Assembly (NCBI GenBank): GCA_963832715.1
Contig: CAWHVB010000008.1
Location: forward strand, 1 to 64,000
From: DATFVA01 sp963832715
Lineage (GTDB): Bacteria; Bacteroidota; Ignavibacteria; Ignavibacteriales; Ignavibacteriaceae
Direction: 5' to 3'
Length of the DNA: 64,000 nt
Of this stretch, positions 43,817 through 53,553 are shown in pieces. Numbering within the stretch: position 1 is the first letter of the stretch; each line of letters starts with the position of its first letter. Below the pieces are notes generated by a model that saw only the letters and a program-made list of their open reading frames with translations, ran no database searches and was not told the origin of the DNA. A program made the translations under genes and the position numbers.

Positions 43817-44343
43817 TTGGACAACTTAAAGATAAATTAGCCGGTTTATTAATAAAAAATAAATTAAAGGATTTCGAAATAACCGAAACTAACTTTCGGG
43901 ATTTTTTCAGGAAATCATTTAATTTTTTTGTTGCTATGCCTGAGAATGATACAGATTTCGGACAGGCATTTTTTATTCTTGATTATCTCGACGATAACAG
44001 GAAAAGCGTTACGGTATTCACACACGATTATAAGGTGAACCTGCTGCCTACCAAATTCCGTCAGAAAGCCATAGGCTATAGTCTTGACGATATCAGCAAG
44101 CTGAAACTCCCGTCAAAGCGGATAAGCGATAAGCTTGAACCGATGAGATTCCAGGCCGTCATAGATCTGAACCGGCAGGAAAACCTCTTCTGCAGCTATA
44201 TTGTAAACCTTATCAAGGCTCCCTATAAGATGGGCTTTGCGAAGGGGGATCCCGATAAGTTCTATAATATCCAGGTTATAAATAAAAGTACTGATGCTGA
44301 GAATTCATACAAAAATTTGTTAAATTGCTTAAAAATGTTTTAA
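43813..44343 (+). CDS. Hypothetical protein (DUF6913-like)
   Basis: The 176-residue product is cytoplasmic, with no membrane segment. Its C-terminal pattern (FCSYIVNLIKAPYKMGFAKG, then DKFYNIQVINK and a closing LLNCLKMF) resembles the DUF6913 family common in Bacteroidetes; I offer this from pattern memory only. A middle segment (VTVFTHDYKVNLLP) suggests an alpha-beta fold. The ATG overlaps the ligA stop, and the STAS gene follows after eight bases. Function unknown. Confidence 0.65.
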   Translation: MIGQLKDKLAGLLIKNKLKDFEITETNFRDFFRKSFNFFVAMPENDTDFGQAFFILDYLDDNRKSVTVFTHDYKVNLLPTKFRQKAIGYSLDDISKLKLPSKRISDKLEPMRFQAVIDLNRQENLFCSYIVNLIKAPYKMGFAKGDPDKFYNIQVINKSTDAENSYKNLLNCLKMF

Positions 44344-44351
44344 GGAATTAT

Positions 44352-44699
44352 ATGAATTTCGAGATCAAAAGGATCGACGAGATAACAATATTTAAATTGA
44401 ATGAAAAAAGACTCGATACTAATATTTCAGGACTAGTTAAAGGTGAATTTACTATGCTGCTTAAGGTTGAGGGGATTAACAAACTCATTCTTGACATGAG
44501 TGAAGTGGAAACCTGCGATAGTTCAGGTTTAAGTGCAATACTTGTTGCCAACAGAATTCTGAATTCCAACGGGGGGGCGATGCGTATTGCCGCTCCATCA
44601 GAAAAAGTTTATTCTCTTATTAAAATCACTCAACTTGACCGTGTTCTCCCTGTTTGCGAGAGTGTTGATGAAGCCTTCGGAGAACTAAAGAAGGAATAA
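44352..44699 (+). CDS. STAS-domain anti-sigma factor antagonist-like protein
   Basis: The 115-residue single STAS domain has the core strand LILDMSEVETCDSSGLSAIL; Ser57 or Ser58 sits at the position phosphorylated in SpoIIAA/RsbV. Such proteins bind anti-sigma kinases or act in partner-switching pathways. I chose ATG 44352, preceded by TAAGGAA; an upstream in-frame TTG at 44325 would lie within the previous gene. No partner kinase or phosphatase is visible nearby, so its pathway is unknown. It lies between the DUF6913-like gene and an SSS symporter. Confidence 0.85.
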   Translation: MNFEIKRIDEITIFKLNEKRLDTNISGLVKGEFTMLLKVEGINKLILDMSEVETCDSSGLSAILVANRILNSNGGAMRIAAPSEKVYSLIKITQLDRVLPVCESVDEAFGELKKE

Positions 44700-44703
44700 T
44701 TTA

Positions 44704-46134
44704 TTGGCAGGAAGATCGCTCGATTATGTTATCATTGCGGTTTACTTAATCGGTATTGCGGTTTTCGGAATAATCTCAGGCGGAAAACAAAAGTCCGTTA
44801 AGGATTATTTTCTGGGCTCTAAGACTGTCCCCTGGTGGGCGGTTTGCTTTTCCATCGTGGCTGCAGAAACAAGCAGTCTCACCTTCATTTCTATTCCAGG
44901 CTTATCATATTTAACAAATCTTAATTTTCTCCAGATAACTTTCGGTTATTTGATCGGGAGAATTATAGTAGCCGGATGGTTTTTACCCGCATACTATAAA
45001 GGTGAGCTAAAAACTGCTTACACTTTTCTTGAAACGAGGTTCGGGAGTAAGACAAGGAATTATGCTTCAGTCGTTTTCCTGTTCACCAGGACGGCAGCAG
45101 ACGGGGTAAGACTTTTTGCCACCGCCATCCCCTTAAAATTATTATTAAATATCGATTATCCGGTGGCTATAATTATTATAGCTGCAGTTTCGCTTATCTA
45201 CACCTATACAGGAGGTGTAAAGGGAATTATCTGGGTAGATGTCATCCAGATGTTTATATATATCTTCGGTGCATTCCTGGCAGGCTTTTTTATATTAAAT
45301 CTTCTTCCTGACGGATGGAATTCAGTTGCTTATGCAGCCTCCGGCGGGAATAAGTTCCAGGTGTTTAATTTTGGGTTTTCAGGCAATGTAAAAGATTTCT
45401 TCTCAGATCCATATACTCTTATCGGCGGTATAATCGGCGGGGCCTTTTTATCTATGGCCTCTCACGGTACAGATCAGCTGATCGTACAAAGACTCCTTGC
45501 AGCTAAAGATTTGAAGGATAGCAGGAAAGCGGTAATCGGCAGCGGACTTATTGTAATCTTCCAGTTCGCACTTTTCCTGGTATTGGGCGTAATGTTATAT
45601 GCTTACTACGGAAACATAAATATGAAGTCCGATGAGATATTCCCGAACTTTATCATACATGTGCTTCCGCCCGGTGTCTCGGGGATAATTATAGCAGGAC
45701 TGTTCGCCGCAGCTATGTCGACACTTGCAGGTTCAATGAGTTCTCTTTCCTCTTCCTCAATGATGGATCTGCTTCAGCCCATCTGGGGAAGCAAAGTCGA
45801 CAAGTTATCTGTCTCAAGACTTATTACTATCTTCTGGGCTGCGGTGCTTGTCATATCAGCTATTTTCTTTATGAATACAACAACAGCCGTAGTTGAACTT
45901 GCACTCAGTATTGCATCCTTTACCTACGGAGGTCTGCTTGGAACATTTTTATTGGGCTTATTTACAAAAAGAACAAGACAGGTAAATGCTCTGCTTGGTT
46001 TTTCCTTCGGCATACTGGTAATGGTTTTTGTTATTTCATTTAAACTTACGGCCTGGACCTGGTTTACTTTTATTGGTGTTGCAGTTACATTATTGACCGG
46101 ATACCTCTCTTCTTTATTTACAAAACGGAACTAG
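44704..46134 (+). CDS. Sodium:solute symporter (SSS family)
   Basis: A 476-residue permease with about thirteen membrane helices. SSS features include the opening LDYVIIAVYLIGIAVFGIIS, the motif VKDYFLGSKTVPWWAVCFS with AAETSSLTFISIPG, and later GLFAAAMSTLAGSMSSLSS with the sodium-site Ser/Thr residues. Substrates of this family include proline, sugars, sialic acid and vitamins; none can be assigned here. The start is TTG 44704, four bases after the STAS stop and behind AAGGAA. A second SSS gene follows after eight bases. Confidence 0.92.
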   Translation: MAGRSLDYVIIAVYLIGIAVFGIISGGKQKSVKDYFLGSKTVPWWAVCFSIVAAETSSLTFISIPGLSYLTNLNFLQITFGYLIGRIIVAGWFLPAYYKGELKTAYTFLETRFGSKTRNYASVVFLFTRTAADGVRLFATAIPLKLLLNIDYPVAIIIIAAVSLIYTYTGGVKGIIWVDVIQMFIYIFGAFLAGFFILNLLPDGWNSVAYAASGGNKFQVFNFGFSGNVKDFFSDPYTLIGGIIGGAFLSMASHGTDQLIVQRLLAAKDLKDSRKAVIGSGLIVIFQFALFLVLGVMLYAYYGNINMKSDEIFPNFIIHVLPPGVSGIIIAGLFAAAMSTLAGSMSSLSSSSMMDLLQPIWGSKVDKLSVSRLITIFWAAVLVISAIFFMNTTTAVVELALSIASFTYGGLLGTFLLGLFTKRTRQVNALLGFSFGILVMVFVISFKLTAWTWFTFIGVAVTLLTGYLSSLFTKRN

Positions 46135-46142
46135 GTGTTCAT

Positions 46143-47891
46143 ATGAGCTTAATCGACTACCTTATCATACTTGCATATTTCATTTTTTCTTTAAGTATTG
46201 CGCTTTATTACACCCGAAGAGCAGGTAAAAGCACTGACGAATTCTTTCTGTCGGGCAGGAACCTTCCCTGGTACCTGGCAGGTTTGTCTATGGTTGCCAC
46301 TACATTTGCAGCTGACACCCCGCTTGCTGTTACAGAACTGGTAGCCAAAAATGGCATCGCCGGCAATTGGGTCTGGTGGAATTTTGCATTCGGGGGACTC
46401 CTTACAGTATTCTTTTTTGCCAAGTTATGGAGACGGGCAGGAATAATGACTGAAGTTGAGTTTGCAGAAATAAGGTATTCCGGCAAACCGGCAAAATTCC
46501 TTAGAGGATTCAGAGCCGTTTATCTCGGCTTATTCATAAATGTCATTATTATGGGGTGGGTAAATAAAGCAATGGCTTCGATACTAACCGGAATGTTCGG
46601 CATTCCTGAATCTGAAGTAATTTTTTATGTTTTCGGCTGCATGCTTCTTGTTGCTTTTTATTCGGCTCTCTCAGGCTTATGGGGTGTAGTGATTACGGAT
46701 GCATTTCAATTTTTTATTGCAATGACGGGCTGCATAATCCTTGCTGTTATTGTTGTCAATTCGGGTCAGGTTGGTGGAATTTCCGGACTCCAGAGCAAAC
46801 TGCCCGAGCATACTTTTAATTTCCTGCCTGTAATTTCAAACGTCAAAGATGCGGGGATGGCTTTTTCACTTTCAGTGACCTCATTCCTTGCTTATGTCGG
46901 CATAATCTGGTGGGCATCGTGGTATCCCGGCGCCGAACCGGGCGGAGGCGGCTACGTTGCACAAAGGATGATGTCTGCTAAAGATGAGAAACATTCTCTG
47001 TTTGCTACGTTATTTTTTCAGATCGCTCATTATGGTATACGTCCCTGGCCCTGGATTATAGTTGGAATGTGTTCGCTGATCCTTTATCCAAACCTGGCTG
47101 CCGATCAGAAAGGTCTGGGTTATATTTATGCGATGAAGGACTTTCTTCCCGCCGGTTTGAAAGGCCTGCTTGTGGCTGCATTCTTTGCTGCTTATATGAG
47201 CACGATCGCAACGCAGCTTAACTGGGGGACGTCCTATCTCATAAATGATTTTTACAGGAGATTTCTGAATCAGAACAAGAGCGACAACCACTATGTTAAA
47301 AGTTCAAGGACAGTTACAATACTACTTATGATAATATCGGCCGTTGTTACATTATTCATAAGTACCATTTCCGGTGCCTGGGTATTCATTATGGAGTGCG
47401 GCGCGGGTCTGGGATTAGTGCTCATACTAAGGTGGTACTGGTGGAGAATCAATGCATGGTCGGAGATCTCAGCAATGATTACTCCTTTTGTAGTTTATCC
47501 CATCCTGAAAATAAATGGAGTTGAATTTCCCATAACGCTGTTTATCCTTGTTTTATGCACAACCGTTGTTTGGGTAAGCGTTACTTTCGCAACAAGACCT
47601 ACCAGCGAGGATGTCCTATTGAAATTCTATACGAGGATTCACCCGGGTGGTGTGCTCTGGAAAAAGATTTCGGATAAACTTCCGGGAGTAAAAAGTGATG
47701 CAGAATTTCCCGGAATGTTCGTTAACTGGATTGCAGGGGTTGTTCTGGTTTATTCGTTTCTGTTCGGAACGGGGGCTCTTCTTTTCGGGGATATACTTAA
47801 ATCCCTGATTTTCCTGGCCGCTGGTCTAGTATCTATCATCATTATTTACAAGAACTTAAGTGCAGCAGGTTGGAAAACATTAATTAAATAA
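46143..47891 (+). CDS. Sodium:solute symporter (SSS family), second copy
   Basis: The 582-residue permease is only distantly similar to the first. It shows SLIDYLIILAYFIFSLSIAL, STDEFFLSGRNLPWYLAGLS, MVATTFAADTPLAVTELVA and AAYMSTIATQLNWGTSYLIN. The extra C-terminal length carries additional membrane segments after a charged loop (TRPTSEDVLLKFYTRIHPGG) seen in a larger SSS subgroup. The substrate is unknown. Tandem SSS genes of different subgroups suggest uptake of two related solutes or a duplicated catabolic supply route, but no catabolic genes are nearby. Confidence 0.92.
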   Translation: MSLIDYLIILAYFIFSLSIALYYTRRAGKSTDEFFLSGRNLPWYLAGLSMVATTFAADTPLAVTELVAKNGIAGNWVWWNFAFGGLLTVFFFAKLWRRAGIMTEVEFAEIRYSGKPAKFLRGFRAVYLGLFINVIIMGWVNKAMASILTGMFGIPESEVIFYVFGCMLLVAFYSALSGLWGVVITDAFQFFIAMTGCIILAVIVVNSGQVGGISGLQSKLPEHTFNFLPVISNVKDAGMAFSLSVTSFLAYVGIIWWASWYPGAEPGGGGYVAQRMMSAKDEKHSLFATLFFQIAHYGIRPWPWIIVGMCSLILYPNLAADQKGLGYIYAMKDFLPAGLKGLLVAAFFAAYMSTIATQLNWGTSYLINDFYRRFLNQNKSDNHYVKSSRTVTILLMIISAVVTLFISTISGAWVFIMECGAGLGLVLILRWYWWRINAWSEISAMITPFVVYPILKINGVEFPITLFILVLCTTVVWVSVTFATRPTSEDVLLKFYTRIHPGGVLWKKISDKLPGVKSDAEFPGMFVNWIAGVVLVYSFLFGTGALLFGDILKSLIFLAAGLVSIIIIYKNLSAAGWKTLIK

Positions 47892-47941
47892 TCATTATTT
47901 TACATTTTGTAATCAGTCATATTCCGGTATTTATTGAAATA

Positions 47942-48790
47942 ATGAAAAGAAACGAAATTCTGAAAAATATTAAAGTTGTGGTTTCAGATATCGATGGTAC
48001 ACTATTGTCAGACAAAGGACTTATTGATACGGAATCTCAAAAACTGATATCCCGGCTGCCGGAGCATGGTGTTCATTTCACTGTAGCTACAGGCAGACTT
48101 CATTCTGCCATTATTGATCTCGCTTCTGATCTCAGCATCGATATTCCTCTTATATCTATGGATGGAGCATTGATTAAGAATCACAGGGATGGTACGGTTT
48201 TGTTTGAATCTTTCGTAAAGGAAAAGTATGTTAGAAAAGCAATTACACTGGCAGATACTTTTCTGCTTAATATAGCTCTTTGTCACGATGATGCTATCTT
48301 TTATACCGAAAGAAACTCTGTAATTCCTCAAATTATGGAAAAATTCGGTGCGAGGTATGAGGAAGTTAAATCGTACGATGATTATTGCAGCAGGACGCTG
48401 GAGGTCGTATTTGCTTCAGATTTTAAGGACAACCTGAGATATGTTTACAACAAACTCGGGTTCCCCTATACGTTTGGACTTGACAGATCTTATTTCCGAT
48501 CTCAAAGCAGGGATAATATTTATTATCTGGAGATCAGGAATAAAGGAACTTCGAAAGGAATGGGTTTCAAAAGGCTGCTGAAATATATGAAATTCAAAGA
48601 AAGCGAGTCTGCAGTTATAGGCGATTGGTATAATGATTTAAGCCTTTTCGAAGTAGGAGGCTTCAAAGTTGCCGTTTCCAATGCTGTAGCCCAGGTAAAA
48701 AGGCAGGCGGATTTTATTACTGTTAAAGATAATAACAACGGCGGCGTGGGTGAATTTATTGAAATGATATTACAGGCAAAAACAAGTTAA
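47942..48790 (+). CDS. Cof-type HAD hydrolase
   Basis: The 282-residue HAD phosphatase has motif I VVVSDIDGTLL (nucleophile Asp), motif II TVATGRL, motif III Lys in NKGTSKGMGFKRLL and motif IV IGDWYNDLSLFE, with an inserted C2-type cap domain (about 85-190). Cof-type enzymes act on sugar phosphates, nucleotides or cofactor phosphates; the substrate is unknown. A 50-nt gap precedes it and the 7TM-HD gene starts two bases after its stop. Confidence 0.92.
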   Translation: MKRNEILKNIKVVVSDIDGTLLSDKGLIDTESQKLISRLPEHGVHFTVATGRLHSAIIDLASDLSIDIPLISMDGALIKNHRDGTVLFESFVKEKYVRKAITLADTFLLNIALCHDDAIFYTERNSVIPQIMEKFGARYEEVKSYDDYCSRTLEVVFASDFKDNLRYVYNKLGFPYTFGLDRSYFRSQSRDNIYYLEIRNKGTSKGMGFKRLLKYMKFKESESAVIGDWYNDLSLFEVGGFKVAVSNAVAQVKRQADFITVKDNNNGGVGEFIEMILQAKTS

Positions 48791-48792
48791 CA

Positions 48793-50982
48793 ATGAAAAC
48801 GGAAGAACATAAAAAAAGCAATCTGCGGCTGAAATTTCTGATAGGACTCAGTGCTGTTATACTTATAGTATTTATGTTTCCGAAAGGAGAGTCTATTGAG
48901 TCTGAAGTTACAGTAGGCTCGATCTGGATTCACGATGATCTTATTGCCCAGTTCAGTTTTCCCGTATTTAAAGATCAGAAAACCTACCAGGCTGAACTTA
49001 AAGAAGCCGCTAACAGCGTTTATCCCGTTTATCAGAAAAATCCCGAAACGATCGATGCAATTCTTGATACAATAAAAAAATATGATGCTTTCCTGATCGG
49101 AATTATTGATAGTACTCTCTCCGTTTCAGGTAAAGAAAATCTCAACCCGACTTTTCTAAGCACCCTCTCGTACAATACATTTCAGAATCTCCGGAGGCAG
49201 GAAAGAAATATGCTCCAGAGAAGAAACCTGAAGGATATTCTGAATAGCATAAACAGTATACTTGGCGAGGTTTATAAAAATGGAATAATCAATCAGCCTC
49301 CGATTGATAAGGACAGTATTGCCGTTCGTACCGGGAATGTAGACCGTATTGAATCTGCTGCCAAATTTTTAGATGTTAAAACCGCTGAGCATATTGTAAG
49401 AAACGGGATTGAGCAGATGAGGTATCCTGAAGATCTGAAAAATGCGCTCGAGGAATATGCAGCTCATTTTATAAATCCAAATATTATCTACAGCCAGAAG
49501 GCTACGCAGGAAGAAATTGATCAGGCAAAGAGCAATGTTTCTAAATATGTCGGGATCGTCAATGAGAATGAAAGGATAATTGCCAAACATGACCGGGTGA
49601 CAAGGGAAGCTAAGTTAAAAATAGATTCCTATAGAGCGGCAAAAGGTGAAAAGATAGGAGAGAGCGGTTTCTGGCTCCAGTTCGTCGGGAAGTTCTTTCA
49701 TATAGCACTCCTACTTGCATTGCTGACCATCTATCTATTCCTGTTCAGGAAGAAGATCTTTTTTGATAATCAGAAACTTCTCCTGATAACCATAATCCTG
49801 GTATTCGTCTGCTTTGTGACTTTTTTAATAAGCCAGATAGCGGTAGATGTCCCGCTGCAGTTTCTTATATTTATTCCTGCGGCAACGATGCTGCTTACCA
49901 TTATCTTTGATTCACGTGTGGGTTTCTATACCACTGTAATCATCTCCCTTATAGCAGGCGCGCTAAGAGGCAACGACTATACCTTTGCTGTAATGAATAT
50001 ATTTGCAGGTGCTCTTGCCGTTTATACAGTCAGGGATATTAAAAACCGCTCCCAGATATTCAGATCGTTCCTTTTTATACTGCTGGGTTACCTGGTTGCT
50101 GTTTTTGCGTTTGGACTGGAGAGGTTTGCCCCATTTGAATCTCTGATGATAGAAACTGCATTTGCCTCTACGAATGCGCTTATCAGTCCTGTTCTCACGT
50201 ATGGCCTTCTTATATTCTTTGAGAGGTTTTTCAGAATAACAACAGACCTGACTCTCCTTGAGCTTTCGAATTTCGACAGACCGTTATTAAAGGAATTAGC
50301 CAGGAAAGCACCCGGTACCTTTAATCATTCAATGACAATGGGTACCCTGGCTGAGACAGCTGCGGAAAAAATTGGGGCTAACCCACTGCTCGCAAGGGTC
50401 GGAGCCTATTATCATGATGTCGGGAAAATAATCACGCCTCAGAACTTTGTTGAAAACCAGCTTAACAACCAGAATGTACATGAAAACCTTACTCCTGAAG
50501 AGAGCGTCGAACTAATCAGCAGACATGTTAAAGAGGGAATAGAACTTGGACGTGAATACAATGTTCCCCAGGAGGTTATTGATTTTATTCCCATGCATCA
50601 TGGCACTATGGTAATTTCTTTCTTCTACGAGAAAGCAAAAAAACTTTATGGAGAGGAAAAAGTAAATATTGATGATTACCGTTACCCGGGACCAAAACCA
50701 AATACCAAAGAGACGGCAATTATCATGCTGGCTGACGGAAGTGAATCAGCAGTAAGATCAATTGAAGATCCGGACCCTGTAAAAGTGGAAAATGTTATCG
50801 ATAAAATTATTAAGGGAAGAATTAATGACGGACAGCTTGATAATTCTCCCATCACATTCAGCGATATAGATAAGATAAAAGAGGCTTTTATCAGCATACT
50901 TCTCGGGCAGCATCATCGCCGTATACGCTATCCTAAACAGGAAGAGATGGAAAAGGGTGAACCGGAGAAAAAAGAAGAGTAA
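48793..50982 (+). CDS. 7TM-HD family phosphodiesterase (PgpH-like)
   Basis: The 729-residue membrane protein has an N-terminal signal/TM segment, an extracytoplasmic 7TMR-HDED domain (about 45-285), seven membrane helices (about 297-470) and a cytoplasmic HD domain with the motifs GTFNHSMTMGTLAE, YYHDVGKI near residue 540 and HHGT. Gram-positive PgpH of this design hydrolyses cyclic di-AMP. Whether this protein does so is inference; a c-di-AMP cyclase gene is not seen in the window. It is coupled to xerD by a one-base overlap. Confidence 0.92.
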   Translation: MKTEEHKKSNLRLKFLIGLSAVILIVFMFPKGESIESEVTVGSIWIHDDLIAQFSFPVFKDQKTYQAELKEAANSVYPVYQKNPETIDAILDTIKKYDAFLIGIIDSTLSVSGKENLNPTFLSTLSYNTFQNLRRQERNMLQRRNLKDILNSINSILGEVYKNGIINQPPIDKDSIAVRTGNVDRIESAAKFLDVKTAEHIVRNGIEQMRYPEDLKNALEEYAAHFINPNIIYSQKATQEEIDQAKSNVSKYVGIVNENERIIAKHDRVTREAKLKIDSYRAAKGEKIGESGFWLQFVGKFFHIALLLALLTIYLFLFRKKIFFDNQKLLLITIILVFVCFVTFLISQIAVDVPLQFLIFIPAATMLLTIIFDSRVGFYTTVIISLIAGALRGNDYTFAVMNIFAGALAVYTVRDIKNRSQIFRSFLFILLGYLVAVFAFGLERFAPFESLMIETAFASTNALISPVLTYGLLIFFERFFRITTDLTLLELSNFDRPLLKELARKAPGTFNHSMTMGTLAETAAEKIGANPLLARVGAYYHDVGKIITPQNFVENQLNNQNVHENLTPEESVELISRHVKEGIELGREYNVPQEVIDFIPMHHGTMVISFFYEKAKKLYGEEKVNIDDYRYPGPKPNTKETAIIMLADGSESAVRSIEDPDPVKVENVIDKIIKGRINDGQLDNSPITFSDIDKIKEAFISILLGQHHRRIRYPKQEEMEKGEPEKKEE

Positions 50983-51872
50983 TGAAAACTTTTCTTGATG
51001 AATATCTCGCCGTATTAAAATTAGAAAAGAATTTGTCAGAGAATACCATTGATTCCTACAGAAGCGATATAACAAACCTGTTCCAGTTCCTGGGTAATTA
51101 TAACATTGAAGACCCGCAGCAGATCAGGTATAAACATCTTGCGGACTTTTTCAAATTTCTGAAAGAAGCAGGACTGGCAGACAGCTCGGCTTCCCGTTAT
51201 CATTCATCGTTAAAAGGATTTTTTTCATATTTATTTCAGAATAGTTATATAACAGTAAATCCTGTTGAAAAAATTCCTTCCCCAAAATTATCAAAAAAAC
51301 TTCCCCAGGTTCTTTCGATCAATGAAGTAGAAGCCATCCTGGGAATGCCCGATGTAAGCAGTAAACTCGGGTTGAGAGATAAAGCGTTGCTGGAAGTATT
51401 TTATGCATGCGGCATACGCGTGAGTGAACTGATTAACCTGAAAATCTCCGGTCTATACTTTAATGAGGAAATAATACGTGTATTCGGAAAAGGTTCAAAA
51501 GAGAGACTTGTGCCTATAGGAAGCAGCGCGGTAAACTGGGTAACTGAGTATTTGAAAACGAGCCGGCCGCTGCTTGAAAAAAAAGGCAGGAGTGAAAATC
51601 ATCTTTTTCTGAATTCAAGGGGAACTAAACTCTCGCGAATGGGGGTTTGGAAGATAGTCGTCCGTTATGTAAAAGAAGCAAAGATAGATAAAGAAGTACA
51701 TCCGCATACATTCCGTCATTCTTTTGCAACTCATCTGCTTGAGGGCGGTGCTGATCTCCGTGCTGTACAGGAAATGCTTGGTCACGTTGATATTTCAACA
51801 ACGCAGATTTATACACATATCGACAGAGAATATATTAAACAGGTTCACAGAGATTTTCATCCAAGAGGTTAG
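50982..51872 (+). CDS. xerD: Site-specific tyrosine recombinase XerD
   Basis: The 296-residue recombinase has an N-terminal SAM-like core-binding domain (LDEYLAVLKLEKNLSENTID, then SYRSDI) and a catalytic domain with Arg in ACGIRVSELINL, HTFRHSFATHLLEGGADLR and the nucleophile Tyr in TTQIYTHIDREYI. The XerC/XerD pair resolves chromosome dimers at dif under FtsK control; ftsK is in this window. XerD is chosen over XerC from overall length and motif form, with modest certainty. The gene is followed after one base by the M50 protease reading frame. Confidence 0.9.
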   Translation: MKTFLDEYLAVLKLEKNLSENTIDSYRSDITNLFQFLGNYNIEDPQQIRYKHLADFFKFLKEAGLADSSASRYHSSLKGFFSYLFQNSYITVNPVEKIPSPKLSKKLPQVLSINEVEAILGMPDVSSKLGLRDKALLEVFYACGIRVSELINLKISGLYFNEEIIRVFGKGSKERLVPIGSSAVNWVTEYLKTSRPLLEKKGRSENHLFLNSRGTKLSRMGVWKIVVRYVKEAKIDKEVHPHTFRHSFATHLLEGGADLRAVQEMLGHVDISTTQIYTHIDREYIKQVHRDFHPRG

Positions 51873-51873
51873 T

Positions 51874-52520
51874 TTGTCCGGTATTGAAGTTAGTGATAAA
51901 ATAATTTCCTTCTTAACGTTTCTGCCAATGTTTTTACTCTCTATTACTGTTCACGAGTTTGCGCATGCACTTCTGCTGTCCGGTTTGGAGACGATACAGC
52001 TAAGAGCATGGGAAGGCTTACACTGAATCCTTTCAAACATGCGGATCTTATCGGAACACTCGTTATGCCTTTAGCCTCATTCGCATCGGGCTTTGCTCTT
52101 ATAGGCTGGGCGAAACCTGTGCCTATTGACCGGAGAAAATTTAAACACAAGCTCAGGGATGATGCCGTTGTTTCTTTTGCAGGACCCGCATCCAACTTTC
52201 TATTGTCAATTGTATTCTTCATCTTCTTTGTAGTTATCAGCCATACCGGGGCTTCACATTATGTAATAAACCTGTTATGGTACGGAGTTTTTTTTAATAT
52301 TTTTCTTTTTGCATTCAACCTGCTTCCTATACCTCCCCTGGATGGATCTCATATTCTATTCGATATCTTTCCAGGCAAAATAACTGCTAAGCTGCTTAGT
52401 CTTGGTTTATACGGTTCAGTAATCCTGCTGTTTTTCATTTATTCTCCGTTATGGGGATATTTTATGGATTTGATTAATTTTATTCTCGGAGTATTTCTTA
52501 AAACAGCCGGGATGCGATGA
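51874..52520 (+). pseudogene. Site-2-protease-like M50 membrane protein, frameshifted
   Basis: A small M50 family zinc protease homologue (about 215 residues) that would cleave membrane substrates within the bilayer. It starts at TTG 51874 behind AAGAGG. The first frame gives FLLSITVHEFAHALLLSGL with the zinc motif HEFAH. At 51987-51988 the frame breaks: adding one G to the GG run restores LGDDTAKSMGRLTLNPFKHA, the expected family sequence, and the next frame continues through NLLPIPPLDGSHIL (second metal-site motif) to the stop. The defect is a single missing base, so sequencing error or a very recent mutation is likely. Confidence 0.85.
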
Positions 52521-53530
52521 AATCGCTTATAATAATCTTATTATTACCGTTTCTGTTCATTTCATGTGAAAGAGAGCAGAAAGGCAGCCAGGAACCGCAG
52601 GTAATAAGAACATTTAATTCATTTGTGTTTGTAGGAATGATAGATAGACAGCCGGGACTGTACAAATATAGTGCAGCCCATAATACATATTCAAAATTCT
52701 GGAACAGCAGTGAAGAAAAAGTTGTTGAACTTTCTTATTCAGATGACCATTCCTCAGCTTTTTTTCTGACAGCATCTAAAGAAGGGAAAGAGGGTATTTT
52801 TCCCTTTATAAAAAATGCCCGGCTGTACGTACTTCCTGATTCTGCATCCAGTCCGGTATTTGTGGAGGAAATAGGCAGCGGTCTCCAGGTATTCTCAAGA
52901 TGGGAGTCAGAAACGGTTTTCAGGATAGTAATTAACTCCTGGGATAAAAAGGTATCAACCTATATAAATCAGAAGACGATAATCTATAATACCTACGGAA
53001 GAATACTGCAGGAGCAGAAGAAGACTTTTGACATAACAACTGATGGTTATCCCCGTCTGCCCGATGTTAAACCTGATTCGCTTTCACCATCGGGAACGTT
53101 TGTTATTTCATATAAAGAAGAAAGTCCTGACTCAATCGTTCTTATTCAAAGGAAAAATAAAAACAGATTTCTTGTTGCAAAGATAAATAAACCCGTTAAT
53201 GAAATTGCATGGAGTGATGATAGAAATTTTCTTTTCGTATCTACCCTTGACATTACCCCCGCAAATACAAGCATTTTTTCCGGCAGTCCCCGGACATCTT
53301 CTTTATATGCTTATTCAGTTAACGAGAAGAAGCTCGTAAAGGGATGGACCGGCGGCGGCGATAAGAATTTTTTTACTATTAGTGATTTTTTAATATTTGA
53401 TGATGGATTCGGAAGAAATTCATCAATTTATATATATAACTTTCAAGAGAATAAGATTACCAAACAAATTAAGGTTAGCGGAGGCTGCGGACTAAGAAAG
53501 ATTCCTGAAATCCCAAAGTTCGGTACCTGA
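52517..53530 (+). CDS. Hypothetical lipoprotein, beta-propeller-like
   Basis: The 337-residue product starts with a lipoprotein signal (IILLLPFLFISC, Cys17). The mature part is beta-rich with repeated patterns such as VVELSYSDDHSSAFFLT, NEIAWSDDRNFLFVST and NSSIYIYNFQENKITKQI, which suggest a TolB/WD40-like propeller. I do not recognise a named family. It overlaps the M50 gene by four bases and sits 23 bases ahead of the MsbA-like exporter. The neighbouring O-antigen-ligase-like protein also carries a propeller-like domain, so the two may act together at the cell surface; this is inference. Confidence 0.7.
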   Translation: MKSLIIILLLPFLFISCEREQKGSQEPQVIRTFNSFVFVGMIDRQPGLYKYSAAHNTYSKFWNSSEEKVVELSYSDDHSSAFFLTASKEGKEGIFPFIKNARLYVLPDSASSPVFVEEIGSGLQVFSRWESETVFRIVINSWDKKVSTYINQKTIIYNTYGRILQEQKKTFDITTDGYPRLPDVKPDSLSPSGTFVISYKEESPDSIVLIQRKNKNRFLVAKINKPVNEIAWSDDRNFLFVSTLDITPANTSIFSGSPRTSSLYAYSVNEKKLVKGWTGGGDKNFFTISDFLIFDDGFGRNSSIYIYNFQENKITKQIKVSGGCGLRKIPEIPKFGT

Positions 53531-53553
53531 TAAATCAGAGAAACCATTACTAA

